Below, piece after piece: positions 50,855 through 60,683 of a stretch of DNA of 64,000 nucleotides. The notes beneath the pieces were generated by a model. It had not been told where the DNA came from. It worked only from the letters and a program-made list of their open reading frames with translations, and ran no database searches. Origin of the DNA: Dyadobacter fanqingshengii (GTDB lineage: Bacteria > Bacteroidota > Bacteroidia > Cytophagales > Spirosomataceae); NCBI RefSeq assembly GCF_023822005.2, contig NZ_CP098806.1, positions 1,302,001 to 1,366,000 on the forward strand, given 5' to 3'. Numbering within the stretch: the first letter of the stretch is position 1; every line of letters starts with the position of its first letter. The position numbers and the translations under genes were made by a program.

Positions 50855-53800
50855 ATGCGCATCTCTTTCCAGCAACAGATTTTACTTGGTATAATCTTCT
50901 CCGTTATCCTGGTTGTTGTCGTCGGCCTTACCTCATACAATGCCCTTAGAATGCAGCAGGAGAATGCCGGCTGGGTTAGTCATACCAGGGAAGTAATGGC
51001 CGTTTCAACAGCCGTTCGCAACCGGTTGCTCACGGCGGAGTCAAACGTCCGCGGGTTTGCACTTACCAACAATATAACATTCGAAAACAATTACCGCGCG
51101 GCTGTCGACAATGTGTGGTCGGAGCTGAATGCGATGCGGAAACTGGTAAAAGATAATAAAATACAAGTTAGCCGGCTGGATTCCCTTTCGCCTTTAATAC
51201 AGGTGCGGCTCGACCTAATGGCTCAGCAATATGAGGCCCTAAAATCTGTAAATTATCATACAGACACCATTAAGGCCATTGTTTTAAAAGGGAAAGTCCT
51301 TTCATCGCAAATTGATTTTAGCTTTAAACAAATAGAAAACCAGGAAGAGGGATTGTTGGCTGAGCGGGAGCAGCTGGCGGCGGAGAGCTCCAACCGCGCA
51401 ACCCAATATATCCTGTTCGGAACACTGGCGTTTTTGTTTGTCGTTTTCCTGCTTTATTACTTCATCAGGACAACCTACAATAAGCAGATTGCTTCTGAAA
51501 ATGAGACCATTAAAGCGAATAAGCAGCTTGAACAACTATCCATTGAAGATCAGGAAAAAAACTGGATATTAAATAACGCCGTAGCGCTTGCCGAAGCGAT
51601 CCGTGGCGAGCCAACCCAGCTTGAACTAGCCGGAAAACTGTTAAGTAAGCTTGTTGAAGTGACAGGTTCGCCCGTTGGAACAATGTATCTGGTCAACCGG
51701 ACTGGCGAGTTGCTGCAGCTCGCCGGCAGTTACGGAATCGATGGATCGGCAATCGTGCCCGACGAGATCATTCTGGGCGAGGGGCTGCTTGGACAAATGG
51801 CCGCAGACCGGATAGGACTGAGAAAAATCACTGTGCCTGCCGGATATCTTAAAATTGCCAGCACAACAGGAAGCGCAGTTCCAGCGATTGTTTATATCAA
51901 AACCATTGCATTTGAAGGCGCGGTGACGGCGGTTATCGAGGTGGGTTACCTGAACGATCCTGGCGAAAAGGTTTCCAAATTACTGGAAATGGTTTCGGAC
52001 AACGTTGCCGTTGCGATCATGGCCGCACATGCGCGCCAGACAACCAACGAACTGCTTGAAAAAACCCAGTTGCAAGCCGAGGAGCTGGAAAGTCAGCAGG
52101 AAGAGTTGCGTGTTACGAACGAGGAACTCATGCGCCAGACGTCACTCTTGCAAGTTTCAGAAGAGGAGCTGCGGGTGCAGCAGGAAGAATTGAAACAGAT
52201 CAATACAGAGCTGGAAGAGAAGGCTTTTATGCTGGAAGAGCAAAAAAGCACCATTGAAGAGGCGCGGGATCAAATTCAGATCAAGGCAGACGAACTGGAA
52301 AAAAGTGGCAGGTTCAAAAGTGAATTCCTGGCTAACATGAGCCACGAATTAAGAACCCCGTTGAACAGCATCCTCATTTTGTCCCGAATTTTGGGAGAAA
52401 ACAAAGGTGCGAGGCTGAATGAAGAAGAGCAGCGTTACGCATCGGTCATTTTCAATTCCGGCAATGACCTTTTGACACTCATTAATGACATTCTGGATCT
52501 TGCCAAAGTGGAATCGGGCAAGATCGAGCTCATATATGAGCATGTGAGTACGGAGCTCTTGTTGTCAGAAATCAGGAACACATTCCAGAAGATCGCCGAA
52601 AATAAAGGGTTAACCCTCAAAATTGGGAAAGCCGAATCATGCCCGGATATATTGTTTTTAGATCAGGTTCGATTGTTACAAATCATCCGTAACCTCGTTT
52701 CCAATGCAGTAAAATTCACGTCGGCTCCCGGCACCGTTGCAGTGAACATCAGGCAGGAAGCTTCACATCTTTTCTTTGAAGTTTCTGACACCGGGATCGG
52801 GATCGCGCCGGAAAAACAGCAGTCCATATTTGAAGCATTCCAGCAGGCCGATGGCTCCACAAGCCGCAAATACGGCGGGACGGGCCTTGGATTGTCGATC
52901 AGCCGTGAGCTGGCCAACCTTTTTCAGGGCTCTATTTCACTCAAAAGCGAGGCAGGGGTAGGATCAACATTCACACTGAAAATCCCTGTTAAGGCCGAAA
53001 CCGAGACTTCGGAAGAGCTGGTTGCGCCTGTTGAGAACGTTAAAACACCCCAAACAGTCAATCCGGGCCCGGTTAATGGCAATGGTAAAGAATATCGCCT
53101 TTTGCTGATAGAAGACGATGAGATTTTCGCTGCCGATATGTCCGCAAAAGCGCGCGACAGCGGCTTTGAGGTCGTGGTTGCGGAAACGGGCAAAGAGGCT
53201 ATGGAGCTCGTTTTGAGTTTCCGGCCCACAGCAATCATCCTGGATATGCATTTGCCGGATATGTCCGGGGATGAGGTTTTAAAAGAGCTGAAAGCCGATT
53301 CCAAAACGCGGTCCATCCCTGTTCACACCGTCTCGTCCGGGTCGTATCTGGACATGGATATGGTAAAAGAAGGAGCGATTGGTTTCATGCAAAAGCCTGT
53401 GGACCAAAAGTCGGCGGAACATATTTTCACTTTGCTCAAACTTGAATCAGGTAAGATTGAAAAGCAAAAAATCCTGCTCGTCGAAGACGATCAGTACCAA
53501 AGCAAATATCTGGGCGATTTCCTGACGGCCAACAACTTTTTTGTGCTCTACGCATTTTCAGGAGCGGAGGCTATGTCCATTCTAAATACGGAGAACGTCG
53601 ACGGAATTATTCTGGATATCCGGCTTTCCGATATGAACGGACTCGATTTTCTGGATCAGATCAAGAAAAACCCAGCTTGGAGCGCGGTGCCGGTTGTTGT
53701 TAACACAGCCGAAGATCTCAATCAGGTTGACCTTACGCGCGTGATGAAATACGCGCATCCGGTGGTGATGAAAACCAGGAAATCCAATGAGCGTTTACTG

Positions 53801-54280
53801 GATGAAGTGAAATTGTTTTTGAAAAATATTCAGCCCAAAACGGTGAAAGCTCCTGAAAAGCGGGAAGTATTCAGCAATCCTGTTGTGCACGCTGAAAATG
53901 TGTTTATAGGCAAGAAAGTCCTTATTGCCGATGATGATATGCGAAATATATTCGCATTAAGCGCGGTGTTGGAAGAGGCTGGTTTTAAGATAGAAATTGC
54001 TACAAACGGAAGGGAAGCCATTGAAAAACTGGAAAACGCTCCGGAAATAGATCTCGTACTGATGGATGTGATGATGCCGGAAATGGACGGCATAGAAGCA
54101 ACACGAAAGATCAGGGAAGTGAACAGATGGGCAAACCTTCCGATTATTGCGGTTACTGCCAAAGCCATGCAGGGAGACCGCGAACAATGTCTCGCAGCTG
54201 GTGCAAACGACTACATTTCCAAGCCCGTAGACGTGGATAAGCTGTTGGCATTGATTAAAGTATGGTTGCATTCCGCCTGA
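50855..54280 (+). CDS. Hybrid sensor histidine kinase (CHASE3-GAF-HisKA-HATPase-3xREC)
   Basis: The 1141-residue protein has TM1 (about 10-29), a periplasmic CHASE3 domain (about 35-180), TM2 (about 185-205), a GAF domain (about 240-395), a long coiled coil (about 396-485), then HisKA with the phospho-acceptor H497 in FLANMSHELRTPLNS and HATPase_c (NLVSNAVKFT, GTGLGLSIS). Three receiver domains follow with acceptor Asp residues D797, D921 and D1071. The second receiver has a less standard end. It starts a four-gene operon with CheR, CheB and another hybrid kinase. The input signal is unknown. Confidence 0.93.
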   Translation: MRISFQQQILLGIIFSVILVVVVGLTSYNALRMQQENAGWVSHTREVMAVSTAVRNRLLTAESNVRGFALTNNITFENNYRAAVDNVWSELNAMRKLVKDNKIQVSRLDSLSPLIQVRLDLMAQQYEALKSVNYHTDTIKAIVLKGKVLSSQIDFSFKQIENQEEGLLAEREQLAAESSNRATQYILFGTLAFLFVVFLLYYFIRTTYNKQIASENETIKANKQLEQLSIEDQEKNWILNNAVALAEAIRGEPTQLELAGKLLSKLVEVTGSPVGTMYLVNRTGELLQLAGSYGIDGSAIVPDEIILGEGLLGQMAADRIGLRKITVPAGYLKIASTTGSAVPAIVYIKTIAFEGAVTAVIEVGYLNDPGEKVSKLLEMVSDNVAVAIMAAHARQTTNELLEKTQLQAEELESQQEELRVTNEELMRQTSLLQVSEEELRVQQEELKQINTELEEKAFMLEEQKSTIEEARDQIQIKADELEKSGRFKSEFLANMSHELRTPLNSILILSRILGENKGARLNEEEQRYASVIFNSGNDLLTLINDILDLAKVESGKIELIYEHVSTELLLSEIRNTFQKIAENKGLTLKIGKAESCPDILFLDQVRLLQIIRNLVSNAVKFTSAPGTVAVNIRQEASHLFFEVSDTGIGIAPEKQQSIFEAFQQADGSTSRKYGGTGLGLSISRELANLFQGSISLKSEAGVGSTFTLKIPVKAETETSEELVAPVENVKTPQTVNPGPVNGNGKEYRLLLIEDDEIFAADMSAKARDSGFEVVVAETGKEAMELVLSFRPTAIILDMHLPDMSGDEVLKELKADSKTRSIPVHTVSSGSYLDMDMVKEGAIGFMQKPVDQKSAEHIFTLLKLESGKIEKQKILLVEDDQYQSKYLGDFLTANNFFVLYAFSGAEAMSILNTENVDGIILDIRLSDMNGLDFLDQIKKNPAWSAVPVVVNTAEDLNQVDLTRVMKYAHPVVMKTRKSNERLLDEVKLFLKNIQPKTVKAPEKREVFSNPVVHAENVFIGKKVLIADDDMRNIFALSAVLEEAGFKIEIATNGREAIEKLENAPEIDLVLMDVMMPEMDGIEATRKIREVNRWANLPIIAVTAKAMQGDREQCLAAGANDYISKPVDVDKLLALIKVWLHSA

Positions 54281-54283
54281 CGT

Positions 54284-55099
54284 ATGGTAGTAATAGAATA
54301 TACCCAGCTCGAAGAATTGATCATTCGCATCCGTGATATTTCGGGTTTCGATTTCTCCGGTTATGCGCGGCCTTCGCTGCTGAGAAGGGCAGGGCGTTAT
54401 CTTGCAAAATATGACATGGATCTCGGCGCGCTGCTGGACCACATTGAACCTGGCGGAAGCATTGTATATGAACTTATACAGGAACTCACAGTGAATTATT
54501 CCGAAATGTTCCGTGATCCGGAGTATTTTAAAAGGGTCAGAACAGAGGTTTTTGGATATCTGGAGTCTTACCCGACATTGCGGTTCTGGGTGGCCGGGTG
54601 TGCATCTGGTGAGGAAGCATTCTCCATGGCAATCATGCTGAAAGAAGCCGAACTTCTGGGCCGGTCGCTGATCTATGCGACCGATCTGAGCAACAAGGTG
54701 CTTACATCGGCCAGGGAAGGTGTTTTTACATTGGGAAACACGCGGACGTTTTCAGAAAGTTACATGATGGCAGGTGGAAAGCATTCACTGTCAGACTATT
54801 ATCATGTCGCTTACAACCAGGCTGTGATTTCGCCCGAACTCAGGAAAAACATTGTTTTTTCATTACACGACCTCACCGGCGATGGGGTCTTTAATGAATT
54901 TCAGTTCATCAGTTGCCGCAATGTGATGATCTATTTTACACTGGAATTGAGGCAGCATGTTTTCAGGTTGCTGTACGACAGTCTGAGCATGTTAGGCTTT
55001 CTATGTTTGGGAAAACGCGAAACTTTACGTTATTCAGGGCTTGAAGCCCATTTTAAGGTAATTGATAGTACACTGAACATTTACCAGAAAATCAAATGA
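54284..55099 (+). CDS. CheR-type protein-glutamate methyltransferase
   Basis: The 271-residue protein has an N-terminal CheR helical domain and a SAM domain with FWVAGCASGEEAFSMAIML (motif I), IYATDLSNKVLTSAREGVF, and ISCRNVMIYFTLELRQ. It methylates glutamates of MCP-type receptors in chemotaxis systems, but no MCP, CheA, CheW or CheY is present here. It begins 3 bp after the kinase gene, and its stop overlaps the next start by 4 bp. In such kinase-linked operons its target is more likely a coiled-coil kinase or another sensor. Confidence 0.92.
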   Translation: MVVIEYTQLEELIIRIRDISGFDFSGYARPSLLRRAGRYLAKYDMDLGALLDHIEPGGSIVYELIQELTVNYSEMFRDPEYFKRVRTEVFGYLESYPTLRFWVAGCASGEEAFSMAIMLKEAELLGRSLIYATDLSNKVLTSAREGVFTLGNTRTFSESYMMAGGKHSLSDYYHVAYNQAVISPELRKNIVFSLHDLTGDGVFNEFQFISCRNVMIYFTLELRQHVFRLLYDSLSMLGFLCLGKRETLRYSGLEAHFKVIDSTLNIYQKIK

Positions 55100-55677
55100 A
55101 CAGCGCCAGGGATGAATCGCTAAGTCTTGTACTGATAGGCGGCTCGTCCGGAAGCTTTGTGATTTTTGAGGACATTATCAAACTGTTGAAAAACCCGGTT
55201 TCGTTCGCCGTCATTTTCGTGTTGCACAGGGGGAAATACAGCGCATCGGTTTTGCCCGATTTATTTAAAACAAAAACCGACGTTCATATGAGCGAACCGC
55301 ATCATCTTGATCCGATCACAGCAAACAGCATCTATTTTGCATTGCCGGATTATCATTTGCTGATTGGGGAAGATCACCGGTTTTATTACGACCATAACGA
55401 GCCGGATTTTTTCTCACGACCGTCGATTGATGCAACCTTTATTTCGGCTGCCCTGTCCGGCATTCCTGTGAAAGCCGCCATGCTGTTTACAGGTTCGAGT
55501 CAGGATGGAGCCGAAGGGATGAAATTGTTAGCTGAAAAAGGCTTTCCCACTTACGTGCAAAACCCGGAATTTGCTGAATTTCCCAGAATGCCCGAGGAAG
55601 CCTTGTTAAAATACCATCAACATAACCTGTTAGAGGAGGATAAGTTTTACAAAACGATCAGCGACCTACTTTCATAG
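55096..55677 (+). CDS. CheB-type methylesterase without receiver domain
   Basis: The 193-residue protein is only the CheB catalytic domain. The Ser-His-Asp triad is visible: VLIGGSSGSF (Ser), FVLHRG (His region) and LFTGSSQDGAEGMKLL (Asp). It lacks the N-terminal receiver that controls classical CheB, so activity must be set by a partner, perhaps a receiver of the flanking hybrid kinases. It removes methyl groups from, or deamidates, glutamate residues placed by CheR. It overlaps cheR by 4 bp. Confidence 0.92.
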   Translation: MNSARDESLSLVLIGGSSGSFVIFEDIIKLLKNPVSFAVIFVLHRGKYSASVLPDLFKTKTDVHMSEPHHLDPITANSIYFALPDYHLLIGEDHRFYYDHNEPDFFSRPSIDATFISAALSGIPVKAAMLFTGSSQDGAEGMKLLAEKGFPTYVQNPEFAEFPRMPEEALLKYHQHNLLEEDKFYKTISDLLS

Positions 55678-55687
55678 ACAAAATAAA

Positions 55688-57616
55688 ATGGAAAACACAA
55701 AAATTCTGCTGCTGGACGATCGTGAAGAAAACCTTATTTCCTTAAAAGCGATTCTCAGCAGGGATGACATTGAAATTTACTCGACAACTTCCGCAAACGA
55801 GGCATTACGGATCGTTTGGGAAAATGAAATTGCGGTTGCGCTTGTCGACGTTCAAATGCCCGGCATGGATGGTTTCGAGTTTGCTGAGACATTATTATCC
55901 AATCCCAAGACAAAAGAAATACTAATCGTTTTTGTAACCGCAATCTCCAAAGAGACTACTTACGCGGTGCGGGGGTTGAAAACGGGCGCCATTGATTATC
56001 TGTACAAACCACTCGATCCATACATTACCAATGCGAAAGTCGATTCGCTGATCCGGCTGGCGCGAAGTCAGAAAGAGATCCGTGATAAAAATAAGCTGCT
56101 GGAAAATTACGCGACGATCATTCTCAATTCTCCTGACATTATCGCGACCGTTGAGCCGGAAACCGGCAATATCATTTCCGTAAATCCCTCAGTTGAAAAA
56201 ATTCTCGGTGCGACGCCAAATCATTTGGTAGGAACAACGATCCTGGACCTGCTGGTGGATCCGGTGAATTCATCGTTACGCGAAGTGCTGGTTAAGAAAA
56301 GTTACATTGGCGGGGAAACAAATGTTGTGGAAGACCGGTTTTTCGGGCGTTTAAGGCAGCCGGTTTGGCTGGAACTGAGGATCATGTATAAAAACAGGCT
56401 TCTGTTTGTGAATTTGCATGATGTAGAAAAGAGAAAAGCCCACGAAAGAGCGTTGATTGATGCACAAAGCCAGGCTGAAAAAGCCAGGAAAGTGAAAGAA
56501 GCGTTTTTAGCCAATATGAGCCACGAAATCCGGACGCCGCTGAATGGTATCATCGGGCTTGGTAACCTGCTTAGCGCAACACAACTGGACCCGTCGCAGC
56601 GCGATCTGATCGACATGCTTCGCCAATCGTCCGGCTCGCTGCTGAATATCCTCAACGACATTCTGGACATTTCGAAAATAGACGAAGGAAAGTTCTCGAT
56701 CATCCCGACGTCCACAGACCTCCGTGTGCTTGGAAAAGGGATCATTGATCTGATGCGATTTAAAGCCGATGAAAAAAATCTGAAATTAAGCCTCATCAAA
56801 GACGACAGGCTTCCTGAATGTGTGATGGTGGACGGCATGAGGCTGAACCAGATCCTGCTGAACTTAGTCGGAAACGCCTTGAAATTTACGCAAACCGGCC
56901 ATGTGAATTGTAAAATGGAGCTGGTATCCGAAACGCAAATGGGCCACAAGATCAAATTCAGCGTCGAAGACACGGGCATAGGGATGTCAGACGAGCATTT
57001 AGCCAATATTTTCTCGGAATACGGACAAGCTTCCGAAAACATTTCGCATCAATATGGAGGAACGGGGCTGGGGCTCACTATTTCTCAAAAACTCGTGCGC
57101 CTGATGGGCAGCGAACTGGAAGTGAACAGCAGGTCCAACGAAGGAAGTCAATTTTTCTTCACGCTGATCCTGCCGGATGCGAATGAGAAAAGCATTGAAA
57201 TAAAACCCTCGATTGCCTTCCAGGACTTGCCGCCGTTTACGGGCAAAACAGTGCTTGTAGCCGAGGACAATCCCATTAATGCATTGCTATTGAAAAAATA
57301 CCTGAAAACCTGGCTGCTGGATACAACCATGGTGCTCAATGGCAAAGAAGCCGTAGACGCATTGAGGGAAAGGATTTTTGACCTCATTATCCTGGACACC
57401 CGAATGCCGGAAATGGATGGTTTTCAGGCCGCCAGCTTCGCCCGTAACCAGCTCATGGTCAAAACACCCATACTTTCACTTTCAGCCACAGTATTACCCG
57501 AAGAGGTCCAGCAAGCGTTGGAATCGGGCATGAATGATACATTATCGAAGCCGTTTGAACCCGAAAAACTGCATAAGAAGATCGCAATCTTGCTGAAAGA
57601 GGACGACCAGAACTAG
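55688..57616 (+). CDS. Hybrid histidine kinase (REC-PAS-HisKA-HATPase-REC)
   Basis: The 642-residue protein has no TM segment. It has an N-terminal receiver (D54 in VALVDVQMPGMDGFE), a coiled coil, a PAS domain (about 140-255, with IIATVEPETGNIISVN), HisKA with H279 in FLANMSHEIRTPLNG, HATPase_c (NLVGNALKFT, GTGLGLTIS) and a C-terminal receiver with D570 in LIILDTRMPEMDGFQ. The cytosolic kinase probably receives phosphate from another protein on its first receiver. It ends the kinase-CheR-CheB operon. Confidence 0.93.
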   Translation: MENTKILLLDDREENLISLKAILSRDDIEIYSTTSANEALRIVWENEIAVALVDVQMPGMDGFEFAETLLSNPKTKEILIVFVTAISKETTYAVRGLKTGAIDYLYKPLDPYITNAKVDSLIRLARSQKEIRDKNKLLENYATIILNSPDIIATVEPETGNIISVNPSVEKILGATPNHLVGTTILDLLVDPVNSSLREVLVKKSYIGGETNVVEDRFFGRLRQPVWLELRIMYKNRLLFVNLHDVEKRKAHERALIDAQSQAEKARKVKEAFLANMSHEIRTPLNGIIGLGNLLSATQLDPSQRDLIDMLRQSSGSLLNILNDILDISKIDEGKFSIIPTSTDLRVLGKGIIDLMRFKADEKNLKLSLIKDDRLPECVMVDGMRLNQILLNLVGNALKFTQTGHVNCKMELVSETQMGHKIKFSVEDTGIGMSDEHLANIFSEYGQASENISHQYGGTGLGLTISQKLVRLMGSELEVNSRSNEGSQFFFTLILPDANEKSIEIKPSIAFQDLPPFTGKTVLVAEDNPINALLLKKYLKTWLLDTTMVLNGKEAVDALRERIFDLIILDTRMPEMDGFQAASFARNQLMVKTPILSLSATVLPEEVQQALESGMNDTLSKPFEPEKLHKKIAILLKEDDQN

Positions 57617-57750
57617 GTTACAGGCCGGAAACTTATTCCACAGTTTTGGCAAGGCTGGATAATATTGCAACGATTTATTTTTGTTTGCAGTAATGATTAA
57701 TTGAAGGATTTCGTTTATAAAATTAGTCATAATCGTTATTTAAAGACAAA

Positions 57751-58515
57751 ATGAAAATCACAAGAAACAGTTGGTCTCTGCTGTTGCTAGTTGCCCTCGC
57801 CGGATGCAGTTCCTCCAAAACGATGACTTACGAGTCGAAGTGGAACGCACCGTTCTCATACGTGGATGAAATCAAACCAGATCAGCAGGATCAGAAATCA
57901 AGGCTCAGATACGGCATCATCAATGACGAACATTACGTTTACCTGACGCTGAAAACGAAGGATCCGACAACCATTCAGAACATTCTTTCAAGCGGCCTGA
58001 AAATCTCTTTCAGCCCGGACGGACAGAAAAAAGACCAGTACTCACTGCTATTTCCGGTTGTGATGAAGGAAGACAGGAAGGCGCTCAAACGCGTTGACAC
58101 CGATCTTCCCAACAGTCTTGGCCTGGACCTCCTGCTGGATTCCTACAACAAGGAAGCGGTCTGGAAAGACAAGCAAGGCCAGCATTTCATTAATCTGGTG
58201 GCTCAGGACGGTAGCATCAAGTCTAAGATCCTCATGGACCAGAACGGCGAGCTTACAGAGCAAATAGCGATTCCGTTTAGCCTCATGGGTGTGAATGCGA
58301 AGGAAACGGCAATGCTTGGCGTCAACATTAAAGTGGACGGACAATCGTCACAATCCGGATTCAGTCCCCGCATTGGCATAGGTTTAGGAGGAGGAATTGG
58401 AATGGGCGGCGGAATGGGTGTGGGTATTGGTTCGGGCGGTTATAATTCACGTTACGGCGGCAACGACCGCAATGTCGACATTAAGTTGGAAGTTCAGCTT
58501 GCCCGTGCTAACTAG
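57751..58515 (+). CDS. Gly-rich lipoprotein of unknown function
   Basis: The 254-residue protein has a lipoprotein signal (SLLLLVALAGCSSSKT). The mature part is a beta-rich domain (about 25-195, with SKWNAPFSYVDEI, HYVYLTLKTKDP, GLKISFSPDGQKK) resembling carbohydrate-binding-like or DOMON-like surface folds by pattern only. A Gly/Met-rich tract (about 207-236, GLGGGIGMGGGMGVG) separates it from a final beta strand. No named family is assigned. Confidence 0.75.
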   Translation: MKITRNSWSLLLLVALAGCSSSKTMTYESKWNAPFSYVDEIKPDQQDQKSRLRYGIINDEHYVYLTLKTKDPTTIQNILSSGLKISFSPDGQKKDQYSLLFPVVMKEDRKALKRVDTDLPNSLGLDLLLDSYNKEAVWKDKQGQHFINLVAQDGSIKSKILMDQNGELTEQIAIPFSLMGVNAKETAMLGVNIKVDGQSSQSGFSPRIGIGLGGGIGMGGGMGVGIGSGGYNSRYGGNDRNVDIKLEVQLARAN

Positions 58516-58529
58516 CATTGTAAATGGAA

Positions 58530-58567
58530 GTCCGCCGGCCTCCGGCGTTACGGGAACACCGGCGGAC
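58530..58567. repeat. GC-rich hairpin before the ClC gene
   Basis: GTCCGCCGG (58530-58538) pairs with CCGGCGGAC (58559-58567), with an inner CCGGC/GCCGG symmetry. It lies between the lipoprotein stop and the ClC start codon. No T-run follows, so it may be a weak terminator, a REP-like unit or an element limiting readthrough. Confidence 0.55.
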
Positions 58568-58582
58568 CCAAAACGGTAAATT

Positions 58583-60430
58583 GTGAGCAACAGCAACATT
58601 AAGCGATTATTCGGGTATTTAAAGTTTAGAAGAAACTTCATCAGGTATAGCCTCAACAAAGCACGCAGTTACGAAATCGTGCTTTTCTGGCTGAAAAGTG
58701 TGCTCACCCGGTCACAGTTTTTGATCTTATCAGGTACTTTGGTTGGCATTACCTGCGGCCTCGCGGGCGTAATCCTCAAATCGCTCGTCCACTATATTCA
58801 CTATGTGATCACCTACAAGGTTTTTTTCGAGCAGCAGGTGTTCTTTTATATTTTATTTCCCTTCCTGGGGATTGTGATCACGACATTGGTTGTGATTTTT
58901 GTGTTCAAAGGTCAGGACAAGAAAGGCATCCCGGTCATTTTGTATGAGATCGCCCAGAATTCAAGTGTGGTTTCTTCGGTCAAAATGTATTCCCAGATTG
59001 TTCAAAGTGCTATCACCGTAGGGCTGGGAGGGTCAGCTGGTTTGGAGAGCCCTATTGCCGTTACCGGCGCAGCAATCGGGTCTAATTTTGCCCAGACATA
59101 TAAGCTGGATTACCGTGAGCGCACGCTGCTCCTTGCTGCGGGCGCAACTGCGGGAATCGCTTCTGCATTCAACGCGCCGATTGCGGGCATGATGTTCGCT
59201 TTTGAGATCTTGCTCACCGGTGTCGTTTTCTCTGATTTTATTCCGTTGGTTGTAGCGGCTGTCTGCGGAAGTCTTATCTCAAAGATCCTGTTACGGGAAG
59301 ACGTACTTTTCCAGTTCAAGACGCGTAACCCGTTCGACCATCACAACATTCTATTTTATCTGATTCTTGGTGTGCTGTGCGGGCTCTACGCCAGGTATTT
59401 TGTTTTAATTGCCAAATACATCGACGAGTTTTTTCACGGGCTTAACTTAACCCGTATCAAGAAAGCAATGCTGGGAGGCGCGATCCTTTCCGTTTTGTGC
59501 GTGCTATACCCGCCGCTGTTCGGAGAAGGTTACGACACCATTAAAGCCATCACAAACGGGCAGGTTCAAACTGTGATTGATAATAGTCTGTTCCGCTTCA
59601 TTGGTTACCGGGAGTGGGTTGTTGTCGTGTTCGTTGCCCTGATCTGTTTGCTCAAAGCATTCTCCGCTTCCATCACAATATTCAGTGGCGGTAACGGCGG
59701 TAATTTTGCGCCGTCGCTCTTCGCAGGCGGGTCGCTGGGCTATGTGTTTGCGCTGGTTTGCGTGCAGCTGGGCATAGGCGATGTTCCCATCAACAATCTT
59801 GTGATCGTGGGCATGGCGGGCGTGATGAGCGGCGTGCTTTATGCACCCTTAACCGCGATATTTCTGATCGCTGAATCCACCTCTGGCTACGATCTTTTTA
59901 TCCCGTTGATGATCGTATCTGTGATCTCATTTCTGATGGCGAAATGGTTCTCGCCCATCTCTCCGGACCTAAAAAAACTCGCCGAGCAAGGCAAGATCTT
60001 CACCCGCGAGCACGACCGCAATTTGCTGTCGCTTCTGCATATTCTTGACCTCATTGATAAGGATGTGCAGACCATTGATGTGCATGCTACACGCGAGGAA
60101 CTTGCCGACCTGGTAAGGGTAGGAAAGCGCAATATGATCTCGGTGGTGGATGAGGACAAAAAGCTCCTCGGCACCATTTCCCTCGACGACATACGGCCGC
60201 TGCTTTTTAACCCGGACCTGTATGATATGGTGACCGTTTCCAACCTGATGAAAGTCCCGTCCGTCGTGATCAGCGACTTCGACAGCGTTGTAAGCGTGAT
60301 CAAAAAGTTCGACGACACCGGCGCATGGAATCTGCCCGTGGTCAAGATCTCCGGGGAGTTTGTTGGATTCATTTCCAAGTCCGCGATCCTGAACAGTTAC
60401 CGCCAATTGCTGCGCGCACATTCCGGTTGA
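58583..60430 (+). CDS. ClC-family chloride channel/transporter with CBS pair
   Basis: The 615-residue protein starts with GTG. It has the ClC helices and anion-site motifs GSAGLESPIAV (GxExP form, gating Glu E155), GGNGGNFAPSLFAGG (GxFxP) and TSGYDLFIPLM with the external Tyr. Two CBS domains occupy about residues 470-610. At the position of the transporter proton glutamate, GMMFAFEILL reads E208-I209 where exchangers have E-E, so proton coupling may be absent or different. It would carry Cl- or a related anion across the inner membrane. Confidence 0.93.
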   Translation: MSNSNIKRLFGYLKFRRNFIRYSLNKARSYEIVLFWLKSVLTRSQFLILSGTLVGITCGLAGVILKSLVHYIHYVITYKVFFEQQVFFYILFPFLGIVITTLVVIFVFKGQDKKGIPVILYEIAQNSSVVSSVKMYSQIVQSAITVGLGGSAGLESPIAVTGAAIGSNFAQTYKLDYRERTLLLAAGATAGIASAFNAPIAGMMFAFEILLTGVVFSDFIPLVVAAVCGSLISKILLREDVLFQFKTRNPFDHHNILFYLILGVLCGLYARYFVLIAKYIDEFFHGLNLTRIKKAMLGGAILSVLCVLYPPLFGEGYDTIKAITNGQVQTVIDNSLFRFIGYREWVVVVFVALICLLKAFSASITIFSGGNGGNFAPSLFAGGSLGYVFALVCVQLGIGDVPINNLVIVGMAGVMSGVLYAPLTAIFLIAESTSGYDLFIPLMIVSVISFLMAKWFSPISPDLKKLAEQGKIFTREHDRNLLSLLHILDLIDKDVQTIDVHATREELADLVRVGKRNMISVVDEDKKLLGTISLDDIRPLLFNPDLYDMVTVSNLMKVPSVVISDFDSVVSVIKKFDDTGAWNLPVVKISGEFVGFISKSAILNSYRQLLRAHSG

Positions 60431-60588
60431 AATAGCTCCGATAATCGCTTCGAAACGCTCACCATTAACCGCTGAAATCCAGTGGAAAAGCATTTCACTT
60501 ACGTCCGCAATAACGATCCACGTGAAACATTTCTGAAATCGCGGTCAGAGACATTAAAAACCCACTTTTTGATTTAATTATTTGCAAA

Positions 60589-60626
60589 GCATTGTTTGAC
60601 AATGCATTAATATTGTTATATATTTG
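60589..60626 (+). promoter_or_regulatory. MarR-gene promoter with palindromic operator
   Basis: A TTTG box (60595-60598) and TATATTTG (60619-60626), 20 bp apart, match the Bacteroidota -33/-7 promoter. The palindrome GCATTGT-TTG-ACAATGC (60589-60605) covers the -33 box. This fits autorepression by the MarR protein whose ATG is at 60684. Confidence 0.75.
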
Positions 60627-60683
60627 CATAATGCTTGAATACTCAACTATTAATCAACAATAAAACAATTACATTTCAACTAT

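Noticed and set aside
56302-57042. 246-codon open frame on the minus strand
   Set aside because: Antisense to the HisKA/HATPase region of a clear histidine kinase; Ser-rich composition typical of a mirror frame.
58530-58567. Hairpin before the ClC gene as a terminator
   Set aside because: Stem is strong but there is no T-run on either side, so I list it only as a hairpin/repeat.
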